From contig CAYVQU010000087.1 of the NCBI GenBank assembly GCA_964453155.1, positions 1 to 21,214 of the forward strand: DNA of 21,214 bases. The letters are read 5' to 3'. Positions 14,088 to 21,182 of the stretch are shown in pieces. A program made the position numbers and the translations under genes. Source of the stretch: CAYVQU01 sp964453155 (lineage in GTDB: Bacteria > Chloroflexota > Anaerolineae > Anaerolineales > UBA11858). The notes under the pieces are model-generated. The model made no database searches and was not told the DNA's origin. It saw only the letters and a program-made list of their open reading frames with translations. How positions within the stretch are numbered: position 1 is the first letter of the stretch; each line of letters opens with the position of its first letter.

Positions 14088-14999
14088 CTAGCCACCAATC
14101 GCTACAAATAAACCAAAACTTTCTAATTGGCCTCTGATATTTTCCATCATTTCATCAGTCGGCGGTTGGACTTCATCCAATAAATAGGAATTACCAATCC
14201 GTGAATATTTTTCGGTCGCCGCTCGGTGGTACGGTAGGATGTTCACCTGCCGTAGATTTCCCAGGGATCGTAAGAATTCACCCGATTGCCGGATATTCTC
14301 GGCATCATCGTTGATCCCAGGAATGATGGGGATGCGGGCGACAATCGTTTCACCCGCCTGAGATAGGGCTTGTAAATTACTTAAAATCCTGCGGTTGGAG
14401 ACCCCGGTGTGTTGCACATGACGAGTGTCGTTCATCATTTTCAGGTCGTAGAGGAACAGGTCGACCCACGGCCGGATGCGTTCGAATCTCTGTGGATCTG
14501 TATAACCAGAGGTATCAACCATCGTGTGAATCCCGTGGTCTTTGCAGGCTCGCAAAACAGCCTCGAGAAAATCAATCTGCAGTAGCGGTTCACCCCCCGA
14601 AAAAGTCGCCCCACCCCCCGATTCGTCGTAAAGGACCACATCCTTTTCAATCTCTGCCACGATCTCAGGGACCGTGACGGTTTGACCGATCAATTGGGTG
14701 GCCTCGGTGGGGCAAACCTCCGCACAACGGCCACATTTCTCACAAGATGAAGCCTCATATGCCCGCGCACCCGCAACCCATAACACAGCTCCCGCCTCGC
14801 ACTCCCCCACGCAATCCTGACAGGCAATACACCGCCCCGACCAAAACTGAATTTCAGCCTGCGGCGCCATCCCCTCGGGATTGTGGCACCACTCACAATG
14901 CAGCGGACAACCCTTCAGAAAGACCGTGGTCCGGATGCCGGGGCCGTCGTGAATGGAGAATTTTTTGATGTCAAAAATGAGGCCAGTGGGGGAGGACAT
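14088..14999 (-). CDS. hypE: Radical SAM glycyl radical enzyme activase for HypD
   Basis: A 303-residue activase that uses S-adenosylmethionine and a [4Fe-4S] cluster to install the glycyl radical on its partner, here almost certainly HypD. The signature DGPGIRTTVFLKGCPLHCEWC places the radical SAM cysteines at C31, C35 and C38 (CxxxCxxC). A ferredoxin-like insert gives two further cluster motifs: C57/C60/C63/C67 (CIACQDCVGEC) and C86/C89/C92/C96 (CEKCGRCAEVC). SGGEP (about 133-137) is the SAM-binding motif. The length and double-ferredoxin insert fit activases of the non-PFL glycyl radical enzymes. It is transcribed before hypD. No good SD site precedes the ATG. Electrons presumably come from a ferredoxin or flavodoxin encoded elsewhere. 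Confidence 0.9.
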   Translation of the reverse strand: MSSPTGLIFDIKKFSIHDGPGIRTTVFLKGCPLHCEWCHNPEGMAPQAEIQFWSGRCIACQDCVGECEAGAVLWVAGARAYEASSCEKCGRCAEVCPTEATQLIGQTVTVPEIVAEIEKDVVLYDESGGGATFSGGEPLLQIDFLEAVLRACKDHGIHTMVDTSGYTDPQRFERIRPWVDLFLYDLKMMNDTRHVQHTGVSNRRILSNLQALSQAGETIVARIPIIPGINDDAENIRQSGEFLRSLGNLRQVNILPYHRAATEKYSRIGNSYLLDEVQPPTDEMMENIRGQLESFGLFVAIGG

Positions 15000-15041
15000 G
15001 GGATACCAATAAGAGTGGGTAGTGATGAGTGGGTGGGGGGA

Positions 15042-15110
15042 GCGTGAACCGTGATACGTAAAACGTGACGGTTTTCAAGATCATCACGCTTCACGTATCA
15101 CGCATCACGT
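15042..15110. repeat. Imperfect palindrome built from CGTGA units
   Basis: Arms 15042-15068 and 15084-15110 match as an inverted repeat at 22 of 27 positions around a 15-nt loop. Both contain the uninterrupted core CGTGATACGT and several copies of CGTGA. It lies between the alaX stop (15112-15114) and hypE, both on the minus strand. No T run follows. It looks like a REP-type or short mobile palindromic element and may modulate read-through from alaX into hypE. Confidence 0.8.
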
Positions 15111-15111
15111 T

Positions 15112-15831
15112 TCAATCCAATTCTACGTAAATACGTTTGTTGATTTTGCCCTTGCTCTTGTAATCTGCGACACGGATGGTGCCAACTTCGGATGTGTTTT
15201 TAACATGCGTGCCGCCGTCGGCCTGGAGGTCGAGGCCTTCAATCTCGACGACGCGGACTTCTTTGATCCCAGCCGGGAGCAAGTTGATTTTAGTACGGAT
15301 CAGGTCGGGGATTTGGAAGGCTTCTTCCCGGGGGAGAATCTGGGTGCTGACATCTCTGGCGTTGACGACTTCGGCGTTGATATTGGCATTGATCTCATCG
15401 ACGAGTTCCCGGCGCATGGTTTCGAATTCGAAGTCCATCCGACCTTTGCCGGGTTCCATGTTGCCGCCGGTAACGGAGGCCCCATAATCGCGGAAAATCA
15501 CGCCGCACAAGATGTGCATGGCCGTGTGGGTCCGCATGACTTGATAGCGATGGTCCCAGTCAATTTGGCCTTGAACCTGGCTGCCAACTGCGGGGAGGGG
15601 CAAATCTTTCTCAAACTGGTGGATGAGCTTACCCTTCACTCGCCGGGCGCGTTTGACGGTTACAGTTTGATCTCCAAAAGTCAAGGTTCCAAAATCAGCC
15701 GGTTGTCCCCCGCCACCAGGGTAGAATGCAGTTTGATCCAGAACCACACCGTGATTTTCTTCATCCACGGCAGTAACTTGCGCTTCAAAATTTTGTAGGT
15801 AGCTGTCAGATAAATACAGGAGTTCGGTCAT
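15112..15831 (-). CDS. alaX: AlaX-M type alanyl-tRNA editing protein
   Basis: A 239-residue free-standing editing protein related to the AlaRS editing domain; it removes serine (or glycine) wrongly attached to tRNA-Ala. The N-terminal part has TAFYPGGGGQPAD (about 34-46), typical of the AlaX-M/AlaRS fold, then H102 and H106 in THTAMHIL as zinc ligands. The second zinc motif, CxxxH in AlaRS, reads D205-GGT-H209 here: the cysteine is replaced by aspartate. The long C-terminal part is that of the AlaX-M subtype (about 240 residues). GAGG lies 6 nt before the ATG. A TTGACA at 15874-15869 could be its -35, but no good -10 is placed correctly. It is divergent from moxR and upstream of hypE on the same strand. 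Confidence 0.88.
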   Translation of the reverse strand: MTELLYLSDSYLQNFEAQVTAVDEENHGVVLDQTAFYPGGGGQPADFGTLTFGDQTVTVKRARRVKGKLIHQFEKDLPLPAVGSQVQGQIDWDHRYQVMRTHTAMHILCGVIFRDYGASVTGGNMEPGKGRMDFEFETMRRELVDEINANINAEVVNARDVSTQILPREEAFQIPDLIRTKINLLPAGIKEVRVVEIEGLDLQADGGTHVKNTSEVGTIRVADYKSKGKINKRIYVELD

Positions 15832-15909
15832 GGATTACCTCGATAAAAAAGGGTTTTTGGATGAACGTTGTCAATTCTATCACGGAGGTTAGAGATTTGT
15901 AGGTCGCCG

Positions 15910-15938
15910 TTGCCATCCTGTTAAACATCGGTTAATAT
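15910..15938 (+). promoter_or_regulatory. Putative promoter of the moxR operon
   Basis: TTGCCA (15910-15915), a 17-bp spacer and TAATAT (15933-15938; 4 of 6 bases match consensus). Transcription from about 15945 would give a leader of about 110 nt that carries the palindrome at 15959-16032 before the moxR start. Confidence 0.45.
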
Positions 15939-15958
15939 TCATTTCAGGAAAATTTTTC

Positions 15959-16032
15959 ATCGCGAATGCCGCGAATTACCGAATTATGCGAATATTATTC
16001 TTTTTCATTCGCACTATTCTCCCATTCGCGAT
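15959..16032. repeat. Nested palindrome of GCGAAT/ATTCGC units upstream of moxR
   Basis: Outer arms ATCGCGAATG (15959-15968) and CATTCGCGAT (16023-16032) pair perfectly. Inner arms TGCGAAT (15987-15993) and ATTCGCA (16007-16013) pair over 7 bp. Additional CGAAT copies occur between them (about 15971 and 15980). It lies in the moxR leader and differs from the palindromes at 15042 and 16983. Confidence 0.72.
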
Positions 16033-16053
16033 TAATCATCAAAAGGCCCCCTC

Positions 16054-17001
16054 ATGGAACAAGTTCAATCCTTCGTCAATCAGATCATCGCAAATGTGGA
16101 AAAAGTAATCATCGGCAAACGGGAGGCCATTGAATTGGTCCTGGTGTCGATGTTGTGTGAGGGGCACGTACTCCTGGAAGACGTCCCTGGCTCAGGAAAG
16201 ACGATGCTGGCCCGGTCGGTGGCGATCAGTTTGGGGAGTAGTTTCAAACGCCTGCAATGCACCCCCGATTTGCTCCCCAACGATGTCACCGGAGTTTCAA
16301 TTTTCAACCAGAAAAACAGCGAATTTGAATTCCGCCCTGGCCCGATTTTTGTCAACATTCTCCTGACCGATGAGATCAACCGGGCGACCCCGCGGACCCA
16401 ATCGGCCCTTCTGGAGGCCATGCAGGAGCAACAAGTCACCGTTGATGGTGAAACTCGACCCTTGCCGCGGCCCTTCCTGGTGATGGCGACCCAAAATCCG
16501 ATCGAGTACGAAGGAACTTTTCCCCTTCCCGAAGCCCAACTCGACCGCTTCCTGATGCGGCTTACAATGGGCTATCCATCTGCCGCCGACGAAAAGCAAA
16601 TTCTCATCAACCTGTGGCGGGAACACCCGATTACCCAACTGGAACAAGTTGTGGACGGCAACGACCTCCTGGCCCTCCAAACTCAGGTCTGGGACGTCCA
16701 TGTCGATGACACGCTCCAAGATTACATCGTCACCCTGGTCGCCGCGACCCGTTCCCATCCTGACCTGGCTCTCGGTGTTAGCCCGCGCGGCAGCCTGGCC
16801 CTCTTCAAAGCCGCCCAGGCCCTCGCCGCTGTCCGCGGCCGTGACCACGTCATCCCCGACGACATCAAATACCTCGTCCCCGTCACCTTGGCCCACCGCC
16901 TGATCGTCAAACCCGAAGCCGAACTGCGCGGCCGCTCGGCTGAAGGCATCCTGACCGACATCCTCGAAAACACCCCTCTGGAGTTAGGGGTTGAGGGTTG
17001 A
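16054..17001 (+). CDS. MoxR-family AAA+ ATPase
   Basis: A 315-residue cytosolic AAA+ ATPase of the MoxR group, chaperone-like enzymes that usually act with von Willebrand A-domain or DUF58 partners to mature or insert protein complexes. Walker A is VPGSGKT (44-50), Walker B LLTDEINR with D106/E107, sensor 1 MATQNPIE with N148, and the arginine finger lies in AQLDRFLM. The sensor 2 region contains SPRGSLALFKAAQA. The last residues (LELGVEG) are encoded by the left arm of a palindromic repeat, so the natural end may have been altered. No SD site precedes the ATG at 16054. It is the first gene of a moxR-DUF58-DUF4129 operon. Confidence 0.92.
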   Translation: MEQVQSFVNQIIANVEKVIIGKREAIELVLVSMLCEGHVLLEDVPGSGKTMLARSVAISLGSSFKRLQCTPDLLPNDVTGVSIFNQKNSEFEFRPGPIFVNILLTDEINRATPRTQSALLEAMQEQQVTVDGETRPLPRPFLVMATQNPIEYEGTFPLPEAQLDRFLMRLTMGYPSAADEKQILINLWREHPITQLEQVVDGNDLLALQTQVWDVHVDDTLQDYIVTLVAATRSHPDLALGVSPRGSLALFKAAQALAAVRGRDHVIPDDIKYLVPVTLAHRLIVKPEAELRGRSAEGILTDILENTPLELGVEG

Positions 17002-17050
17002 GGGTCGCGGGTACAGAATCGTCCATAACCCTCAACTCACAACCCCCTAC
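16983..17050. repeat. GGGTTGA-based palindrome overlapping the end of moxR
   Basis: Arms 16983-17005 and 17028-17050 match as an inverted repeat at 19 of 23 positions, with a 22-nt loop. The left arm contains tandem GGGTTGA heptads and covers the last moxR codons and the TGA (16999-17001); the right arm ends 14 nt before the DUF58 ATG. The stem would form in the operon mRNA just ahead of a start codon that has no SD site. Confidence 0.82.
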
Positions 17051-17064
17051 CCACCACCCCCTAA

Positions 17065-18255
17065 ATGGTTTCCAACTATCTCCCGCTCCTCGCCATCCTC
17101 CTCATCGTCGCGGCCCTCTTTCGGGACGATTTCTCGTTCACGCTGCTGTATTTATTTGTTGGCGCGTTTGCGTTGGGGACCTGGTGGAGCCGGTATGGGT
17201 TGGCGGCCCTGACATACAAGCGGCATTTTACCGATCGAGTCTTTTTGGGGGAGAAAGTAGCCGTTCGGCTGGAAATTAAAAATACGAGCTGGCTGCCAGT
17301 GCCCTGGTTCCGGGTTCATGAGGGGCTGCCGGTCGATTTGAGCGGGCCCGAATCCCTCCAACGGGTGACCAGCCTGGGGTCTCGGGATAAATTGGATATC
17401 CATTATTCGGTCGAAGCCCGTAAGCGGGGGTATTATCCGGTTGGGCCGATATTTCTGTCATCGGGCGATATTTTTGGGTTGGGAACCGCTGATCTGCGGC
17501 GTAAAGGGGCGGCCGAATATATCACCGTCTACCCGAAAATTGTGCCCCTGACCAAAATCGAATTCCCCTCCCAATCCCCCCTGGGAACCCTGCGCCATCA
17601 CCAACCCATATTTGAAGATCCCACCCGAGTCATGGGCAAGCGAGAATATATCGCGGGCGATTCACTCCGCCGCATCGACTGGAAATCCACCGCCCTCACA
17701 GGCCGGATGCAGGTCAAAATTTTCGAACCCTCGATTGCCCTCGAAACCGTGATTTTTCTCAATCTCAACGTCACCGATTATATGCTGCGGATGCGATATG
17801 CTTCCACCGAATTGGCCGTGGTCGTCGCGGCTTCGATTGCTAATTGGGTGGTCGGTAAACAACAGACGGTGGGGCTCCATGTACACGGCAGAGATCCATT
17901 AAGAACCGACGACCAGCCTCAATATATCCCCGCCCGGCAAGGACGCGGGCATTTGATGCGGATTCTCGATGTATTGGCCCGGGTTCAAATGGGCGATTGT
18001 CCCGATTTTGCAGAAACCCTCCGTAATCGGCGGGTTCATCTCCCTTGGGGGACGACGCTGACCGTCATCACCGGGATCGTGGATGATCCTCTCCTCGACG
18101 AGTTGTACCAGGCTCGACGGGCGGGCCTAAATGCCAACCTGATTTTGTCAGGACCGGTACCCTCGGCGCGCGAAGTCGAACACCGGGCCGGTTTTTATGG
18201 CATTCCGGTGATTAATATCGCCCAAGAACGCGATCTGGATGTGTGGCGGCAATGA
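17065..18255 (+). CDS. DUF58 domain protein, membrane-anchored
   Basis: A 396-residue protein with two N-terminal membrane segments (about 5-19 and 25-41) and a long cytoplasmic part. The DUF58 signature REYIAGDSLRRIDWKSTAL lies at about 193-211, followed by a vWA-like fold. DUF58 proteins are regular partners of MoxR ATPases and are thought to bind them or their substrates; the biochemical function is not known. The start is preceded by a C-rich stretch and a palindrome with no SD site, so initiation may depend on translation of moxR. The gene ends in an ATGA overlap with the DUF4129 gene. Confidence 0.88.
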   Translation: MVSNYLPLLAILLIVAALFRDDFSFTLLYLFVGAFALGTWWSRYGLAALTYKRHFTDRVFLGEKVAVRLEIKNTSWLPVPWFRVHEGLPVDLSGPESLQRVTSLGSRDKLDIHYSVEARKRGYYPVGPIFLSSGDIFGLGTADLRRKGAAEYITVYPKIVPLTKIEFPSQSPLGTLRHHQPIFEDPTRVMGKREYIAGDSLRRIDWKSTALTGRMQVKIFEPSIALETVIFLNLNVTDYMLRMRYASTELAVVVAASIANWVVGKQQTVGLHVHGRDPLRTDDQPQYIPARQGRGHLMRILDVLARVQMGDCPDFAETLRNRRVHLPWGTTLTVITGIVDDPLLDELYQARRAGLNANLILSGPVPSAREVEHRAGFYGIPVINIAQERDLDVWRQ

Positions 18256-19892
18256 GTGAGACTCAATTTACTCCCACCTCCCGTAGCAACGAACGGGTTT
18301 TTCAAATCGTCAGCTACCTGCTGGTCAGCGCCATGATGGCCTGTGTGGCAATCACGGTGATCTTGTTCGTCCAAAAATACAGCCCAGGATTTCGCGGCAC
18401 TTATTTGCCCATCCTGATATTTTTGATCACTCTGGAACGGCAGTTTTCCTATAAAAATCTCAAGCAGTTACCCGTTTTGGGCAAGCGCTGGATCGTCTGG
18501 TTTGTGAGCCAGTGGGTGGTGATCCTCGTGGTCATCAAAATCGTGATCTTGCTGACCCAAGAAATCCCCTCCTACCGCCGGTTGTTCCAATTATGGCAGG
18601 TTGATTTCTTTACCTATTTCTTTGAGCTCGATTATTTGATGGCTGTGATATTCGTAATCGTGATTTGGCTGTTGGGCGGCGTGTTCGCCAGCCTGCTCCA
18701 CGAGATGAGCCTCGACGAAATGTTGATCACCTTCGAAACTGCGGTTCAGGCCCCGACCAATAAACCTCCCGCCCGCGAGCGGCTGGTTGGGATGATTTTT
18801 GGCATCGGAATTGTCCTCGTTTTGCTTACTGCCTTAATGCGGATCAGCCTACGGATGCTGTTTATGGGGGACCTCGATTTTATTAGTACGCCAGCATTAC
18901 CATATCTGGCTGCCGGGGCTTGGAACGTTCTCTTGTTCTTCGTTTTGGGGTTAATCTTGCTCAGTCAGAGCCAACTGGCCCGTTTGAACGCCCTGTGGAG
19001 TATTCGCAAAGTACCGATCGATACTAATCTGGTTGGCCGCTGGGTGGGTTCTAGTATTGTGTTCATTGCCATCTTGGCATTGGTTGCCAGCCTGCTCCCG
19101 ACCAATTATTCTTTGGGAATTTTGACCATCCTGGCGTATATTATTCAGGTCATTTATTTTGTCATCTTTTTCATCTTTTCGGCCATTTACTCGGGGATCA
19201 TTTATTTGGTCAATTTCTTGTTATCTTTATTTGGCCGCCAACCAGCCGAAAATGCCTCCGCCGCAGCTCCAACGATGGAACCCCCGCCGCCGCCGGACGT
19301 TGCTCTGGCCGCTGGAGAAACCTTCCCCTGGCTAGAATTGATCAAATCCCTAGTTTTTTGGGTGATATTCCTCGCCATTATTGGCTTCTCACTTTACCAG
19401 TTTCTCCGTCAGCACGAAGGGGCCATGAAAGCCTTGCGGAAATTCCCCGGTTTTTCCATGTTTACCAACTTCTGGAAATGGCTGACAGGGAGTGCCCGGA
19501 ATCTGAATGATCGTCTGGGGGAAGGAATTCGAACGGGATTGCAGCGGTTACGTGAGCGCCAAATTCAACGCGGCTTGGCTAATGCCAGCCGATTCGTTAA
19601 CTTGCGCCGCTTGACCCCGCGCCAGCGCGTCTTTTTCTTTTTCCAGGCCATGGCCCGGCGCGGCGGCGAACGCGGCGTGCCCCGCCAGGAATCGCAAACC
19701 CCCTATGAATACGCCGCCACTCTCGAAAATTTCATCCCCGAAGCGGATGAAGATGTCTCTGCTCTAACCGAATCATTCGTCACTGCCCGTTACAGTCGCC
19801 AGGAAGTCGATGACGATCAGGCTAGCCGGGCTAAACACTATTGGGATCGTATTCGCCGCTCCATCCGGCGTGCCCTAACTCCCAACGCTTAA
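18252..19892 (+). CDS. Multi-pass membrane protein with C-terminal DUF4129
   Basis: A 546-residue integral membrane protein with about 9 or 10 predicted hydrophobic segments up to residue 325 and another at about 363-383, separated by a Pro/Ala-rich linker (PPPPPD). The C-terminal soluble part has the DUF4129 pattern TPYEYAATLENFIPE...ALTESFVTARYSRQ (about 483-517). DUF4129 is normally fused behind, or encoded next to, a transglutaminase-like TgpA domain in MoxR-DUF58 operons. No transglutaminase domain or HCD triad motif is visible here. I chose ATG 18252 (ATGA overlap with DUF58) over the in-frame GTG 18243. The function is unknown; an envelope or export role is the usual guess. Confidence 0.82.
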   Translation: MSETQFTPTSRSNERVFQIVSYLLVSAMMACVAITVILFVQKYSPGFRGTYLPILIFLITLERQFSYKNLKQLPVLGKRWIVWFVSQWVVILVVIKIVILLTQEIPSYRRLFQLWQVDFFTYFFELDYLMAVIFVIVIWLLGGVFASLLHEMSLDEMLITFETAVQAPTNKPPARERLVGMIFGIGIVLVLLTALMRISLRMLFMGDLDFISTPALPYLAAGAWNVLLFFVLGLILLSQSQLARLNALWSIRKVPIDTNLVGRWVGSSIVFIAILALVASLLPTNYSLGILTILAYIIQVIYFVIFFIFSAIYSGIIYLVNFLLSLFGRQPAENASAAAPTMEPPPPPDVALAAGETFPWLELIKSLVFWVIFLAIIGFSLYQFLRQHEGAMKALRKFPGFSMFTNFWKWLTGSARNLNDRLGEGIRTGLQRLRERQIQRGLANASRFVNLRRLTPRQRVFFFFQAMARRGGERGVPRQESQTPYEYAATLENFIPEADEDVSALTESFVTARYSRQEVDDDQASRAKHYWDRIRRSIRRALTPNA

Positions 19893-19918
19893 TCCCTTTT
19901 CTCCTTCGGAGGTAACCC

Positions 19919-20944
19919 ATGCCCGAAATTGTCTTTTTTTACCCCGAAAATCATAAAAACCATGTCGAATATGGCCACCCCGAACGCCCCGAACGGGTGG
20001 AAGTGATGCGTGAAGCCCTCAAGGCTAGCGATGTTTGGGATTCGTATCCGCAGCTAGAACCGGTTTCGGTTGCTGCTGAGATTTTAGAATCGATTCACGA
20101 TCCAGATTATCTCCAACGATTAGAAGAAGTCAGTGCCAGTGGGGGCCGGCTGGACATGGACACCTATACTACGTTGGATTCATGGGAGTTGGCGCTTAAT
20201 GCGGCGGGAGGGGCGGTTGCCGTCGCAAACGCCGTTTGGCACCGGCAGGCCAACCGCGGTTTTGCCCTGACCCGTCCACCCGGGCACCATGCCACCATCG
20301 ACCGCGGGATGGGGTTCTGTTTGCTCAACAATGTTGCCATTGCGGCCGAGAATTTGTTGCAAGCTGAAGGGGCAATTAAGCTGGCAATCATCGATCTGGA
20401 TTTACATCACGGCAATGGCACCCAAGATATCTTCTGGACCCGAGAAGATGTACTCTACATCTCAACCCACCAGTATCCCCATTATCCCGGTACGGGCAAT
20501 CTTAATGAAGTTGGCGCTGGTCGGGGGGAAGGCGCCACAGCCAATTTTCCTCTGCCGCCCATGTCGGGTGACGAAGCTTTCCGATCGGTTACCGATAAGG
20601 CCATCATCCCGCTGTTGGATCGTTTTCAGCCAGAGATGATCCTGATCAGCTATGGATTTGACACTCATTGGCGCGATCCATTAGGGCATTTACTCCTTTC
20701 TGCCGCGGGTTATGGTGCATGTATCGCGCGCCTGACAACTTGGGCTGACCAGCATTGTGAAGGGCGGATCGCTTTGTTTTTGGAGGGCGGATATGACCTG
20801 GACGCTGGAAGGGCCTGCGCTCAAGGGGTGGTTGCCGCGTTACTAGGGACTGATTTTGATGACCCACTGGGTCCCGCGCCAAATCCGGAAGGAAATTCTT
20901 GGGAACCGATGTTACATCAGGCTCAGCGAATTTGGGGGTTGTAG
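19919..20944 (+). CDS. Histone deacetylase-family amidohydrolase, class II-like
   Basis: A 341-residue zinc hydrolase of the HDAC/acetylpolyamine amidohydrolase/AcuC superfamily that would remove acetyl groups from lysines, polyamines or small amides. The catalytic histidines H123/H124 lie in RPPGHHA; zinc ligands are D161 and H163 in DLDLHHGNG and D248 in SYGFDTH; the transition-state tyrosine Y292 is in EGGYDLDAG. HPERPERV near the start is the usual N-terminal motif. There is no signal peptide. The pattern fits class II-like bacterial enzymes better than AcuC; the substrate is not readable. GGAGG at 19908-19912 is 6 nt from the ATG. It lies 26 nt after the DUF4129 gene and may be co-transcribed, without an obvious functional link. 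Confidence 0.9.
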   Translation: MPEIVFFYPENHKNHVEYGHPERPERVEVMREALKASDVWDSYPQLEPVSVAAEILESIHDPDYLQRLEEVSASGGRLDMDTYTTLDSWELALNAAGGAVAVANAVWHRQANRGFALTRPPGHHATIDRGMGFCLLNNVAIAAENLLQAEGAIKLAIIDLDLHHGNGTQDIFWTREDVLYISTHQYPHYPGTGNLNEVGAGRGEGATANFPLPPMSGDEAFRSVTDKAIIPLLDRFQPEMILISYGFDTHWRDPLGHLLLSAAGYGACIARLTTWADQHCEGRIALFLEGGYDLDAGRACAQGVVAALLGTDFDDPLGPAPNPEGNSWEPMLHQAQRIWGL

Positions 20945-20975
20945 AATTAGCATTCAGGTAGTTCTTTGGTCATAT

Positions 20976-20998
20976 TTTGGTATTTTTTACCAAATTTT
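20976..20998 (+). terminator. Weak terminator-like hairpin after the HDAC-family gene
   Basis: TTTGGTA (20976-20982) pairs with TACCAAA (20988-20994) across a 5-nt T loop, followed by TTTT. The stem is AT-rich and short, so termination would be inefficient. Confidence 0.35.
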
Positions 20999-21000
20999 AC

Positions 21001-21029
21001 TTGACTTTTAAATTGCTATCTTCCATAAT
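21001..21029 (+). promoter_or_regulatory. Sigma70-type promoter reading toward the window end
   Basis: TTGACT (21001-21006), a 17-bp spacer and CATAAT (21024-21029) match the consensus at 5 of 6 positions each. Transcription would begin near 21036. The rest of the window holds no large ORF, so the gene served lies mainly beyond 21214, or the product is a leader or small RNA. Confidence 0.65.
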
Positions 21030-21088
21030 CTGATTGTGTATTTTGGAATATTTGGTCTGTACGAGTTTCGGCCAGAAAGGAAGGGCTG

Positions 21089-21181
21089 ATGAGACAAGTT
21101 GTAGGGGAGAATGTATTTTTTCAAATCCACTTGGAAAACAGAGTAATTAGCTTAGTTCTGGTTTCACTACCCTACATGTAG
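21089..21181 (+). CDS. Possible 30-codon small ORF downstream of the promoter
   Basis: An ATG at 21089, preceded by the purine-rich AAAGGAAGGG (an SD-like stretch ending about 4 nt away), opens a 30-codon frame ending at TAG 21179-21181. The peptide starts MRQVVGENVFF and has a hydrophobic end (VISLVLVSLPYM). The stop codon lies within the 12-bp palindrome at 21171-21182. I recognise no family; it could be a leader peptide or chance. Confidence 0.22.
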   Translation: MRQVVGENVFFQIHLENRVISLVLVSLPYM

Positions 21182-21182
21182 G
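21171..21182. promoter_or_regulatory. 12-bp perfect palindrome, possible operator
   Basis: CCTACATGTAGG is a perfect palindrome in the AT-rich tail of the window, about 135 nt after the predicted transcription start. Perfect 12-mers of this kind are often binding sites of dimeric regulators, but nothing here names one. Confidence 0.3.

Noticed and set aside
15205..15798. Plus-strand 197-codon frame opposite alaX
   Set aside because: Shadow frame; AlaX motifs are on the minus strand with a good SD site.
16297..16896. Minus-strand 199-codon frame opposite moxR
   Set aside because: Shadow of the AAA+ domain; no recognisable motifs.
15042..17050. The three palindromic elements as a CRISPR array or attachment sites
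   Set aside because: The units differ from one another, are inverted rather than direct repeats, lack regular spacers, and no cas or integrase gene is present. The nearby tRNA-Pro has no duplicated 3' end.
16054..19892. MoxR operon as an antiphage or ternary conflict system
   Set aside because: No nuclease, protease or other effector domain and no defence neighbours; the DUF58/DUF4129 set fits the widespread envelope-type MoxR operon.
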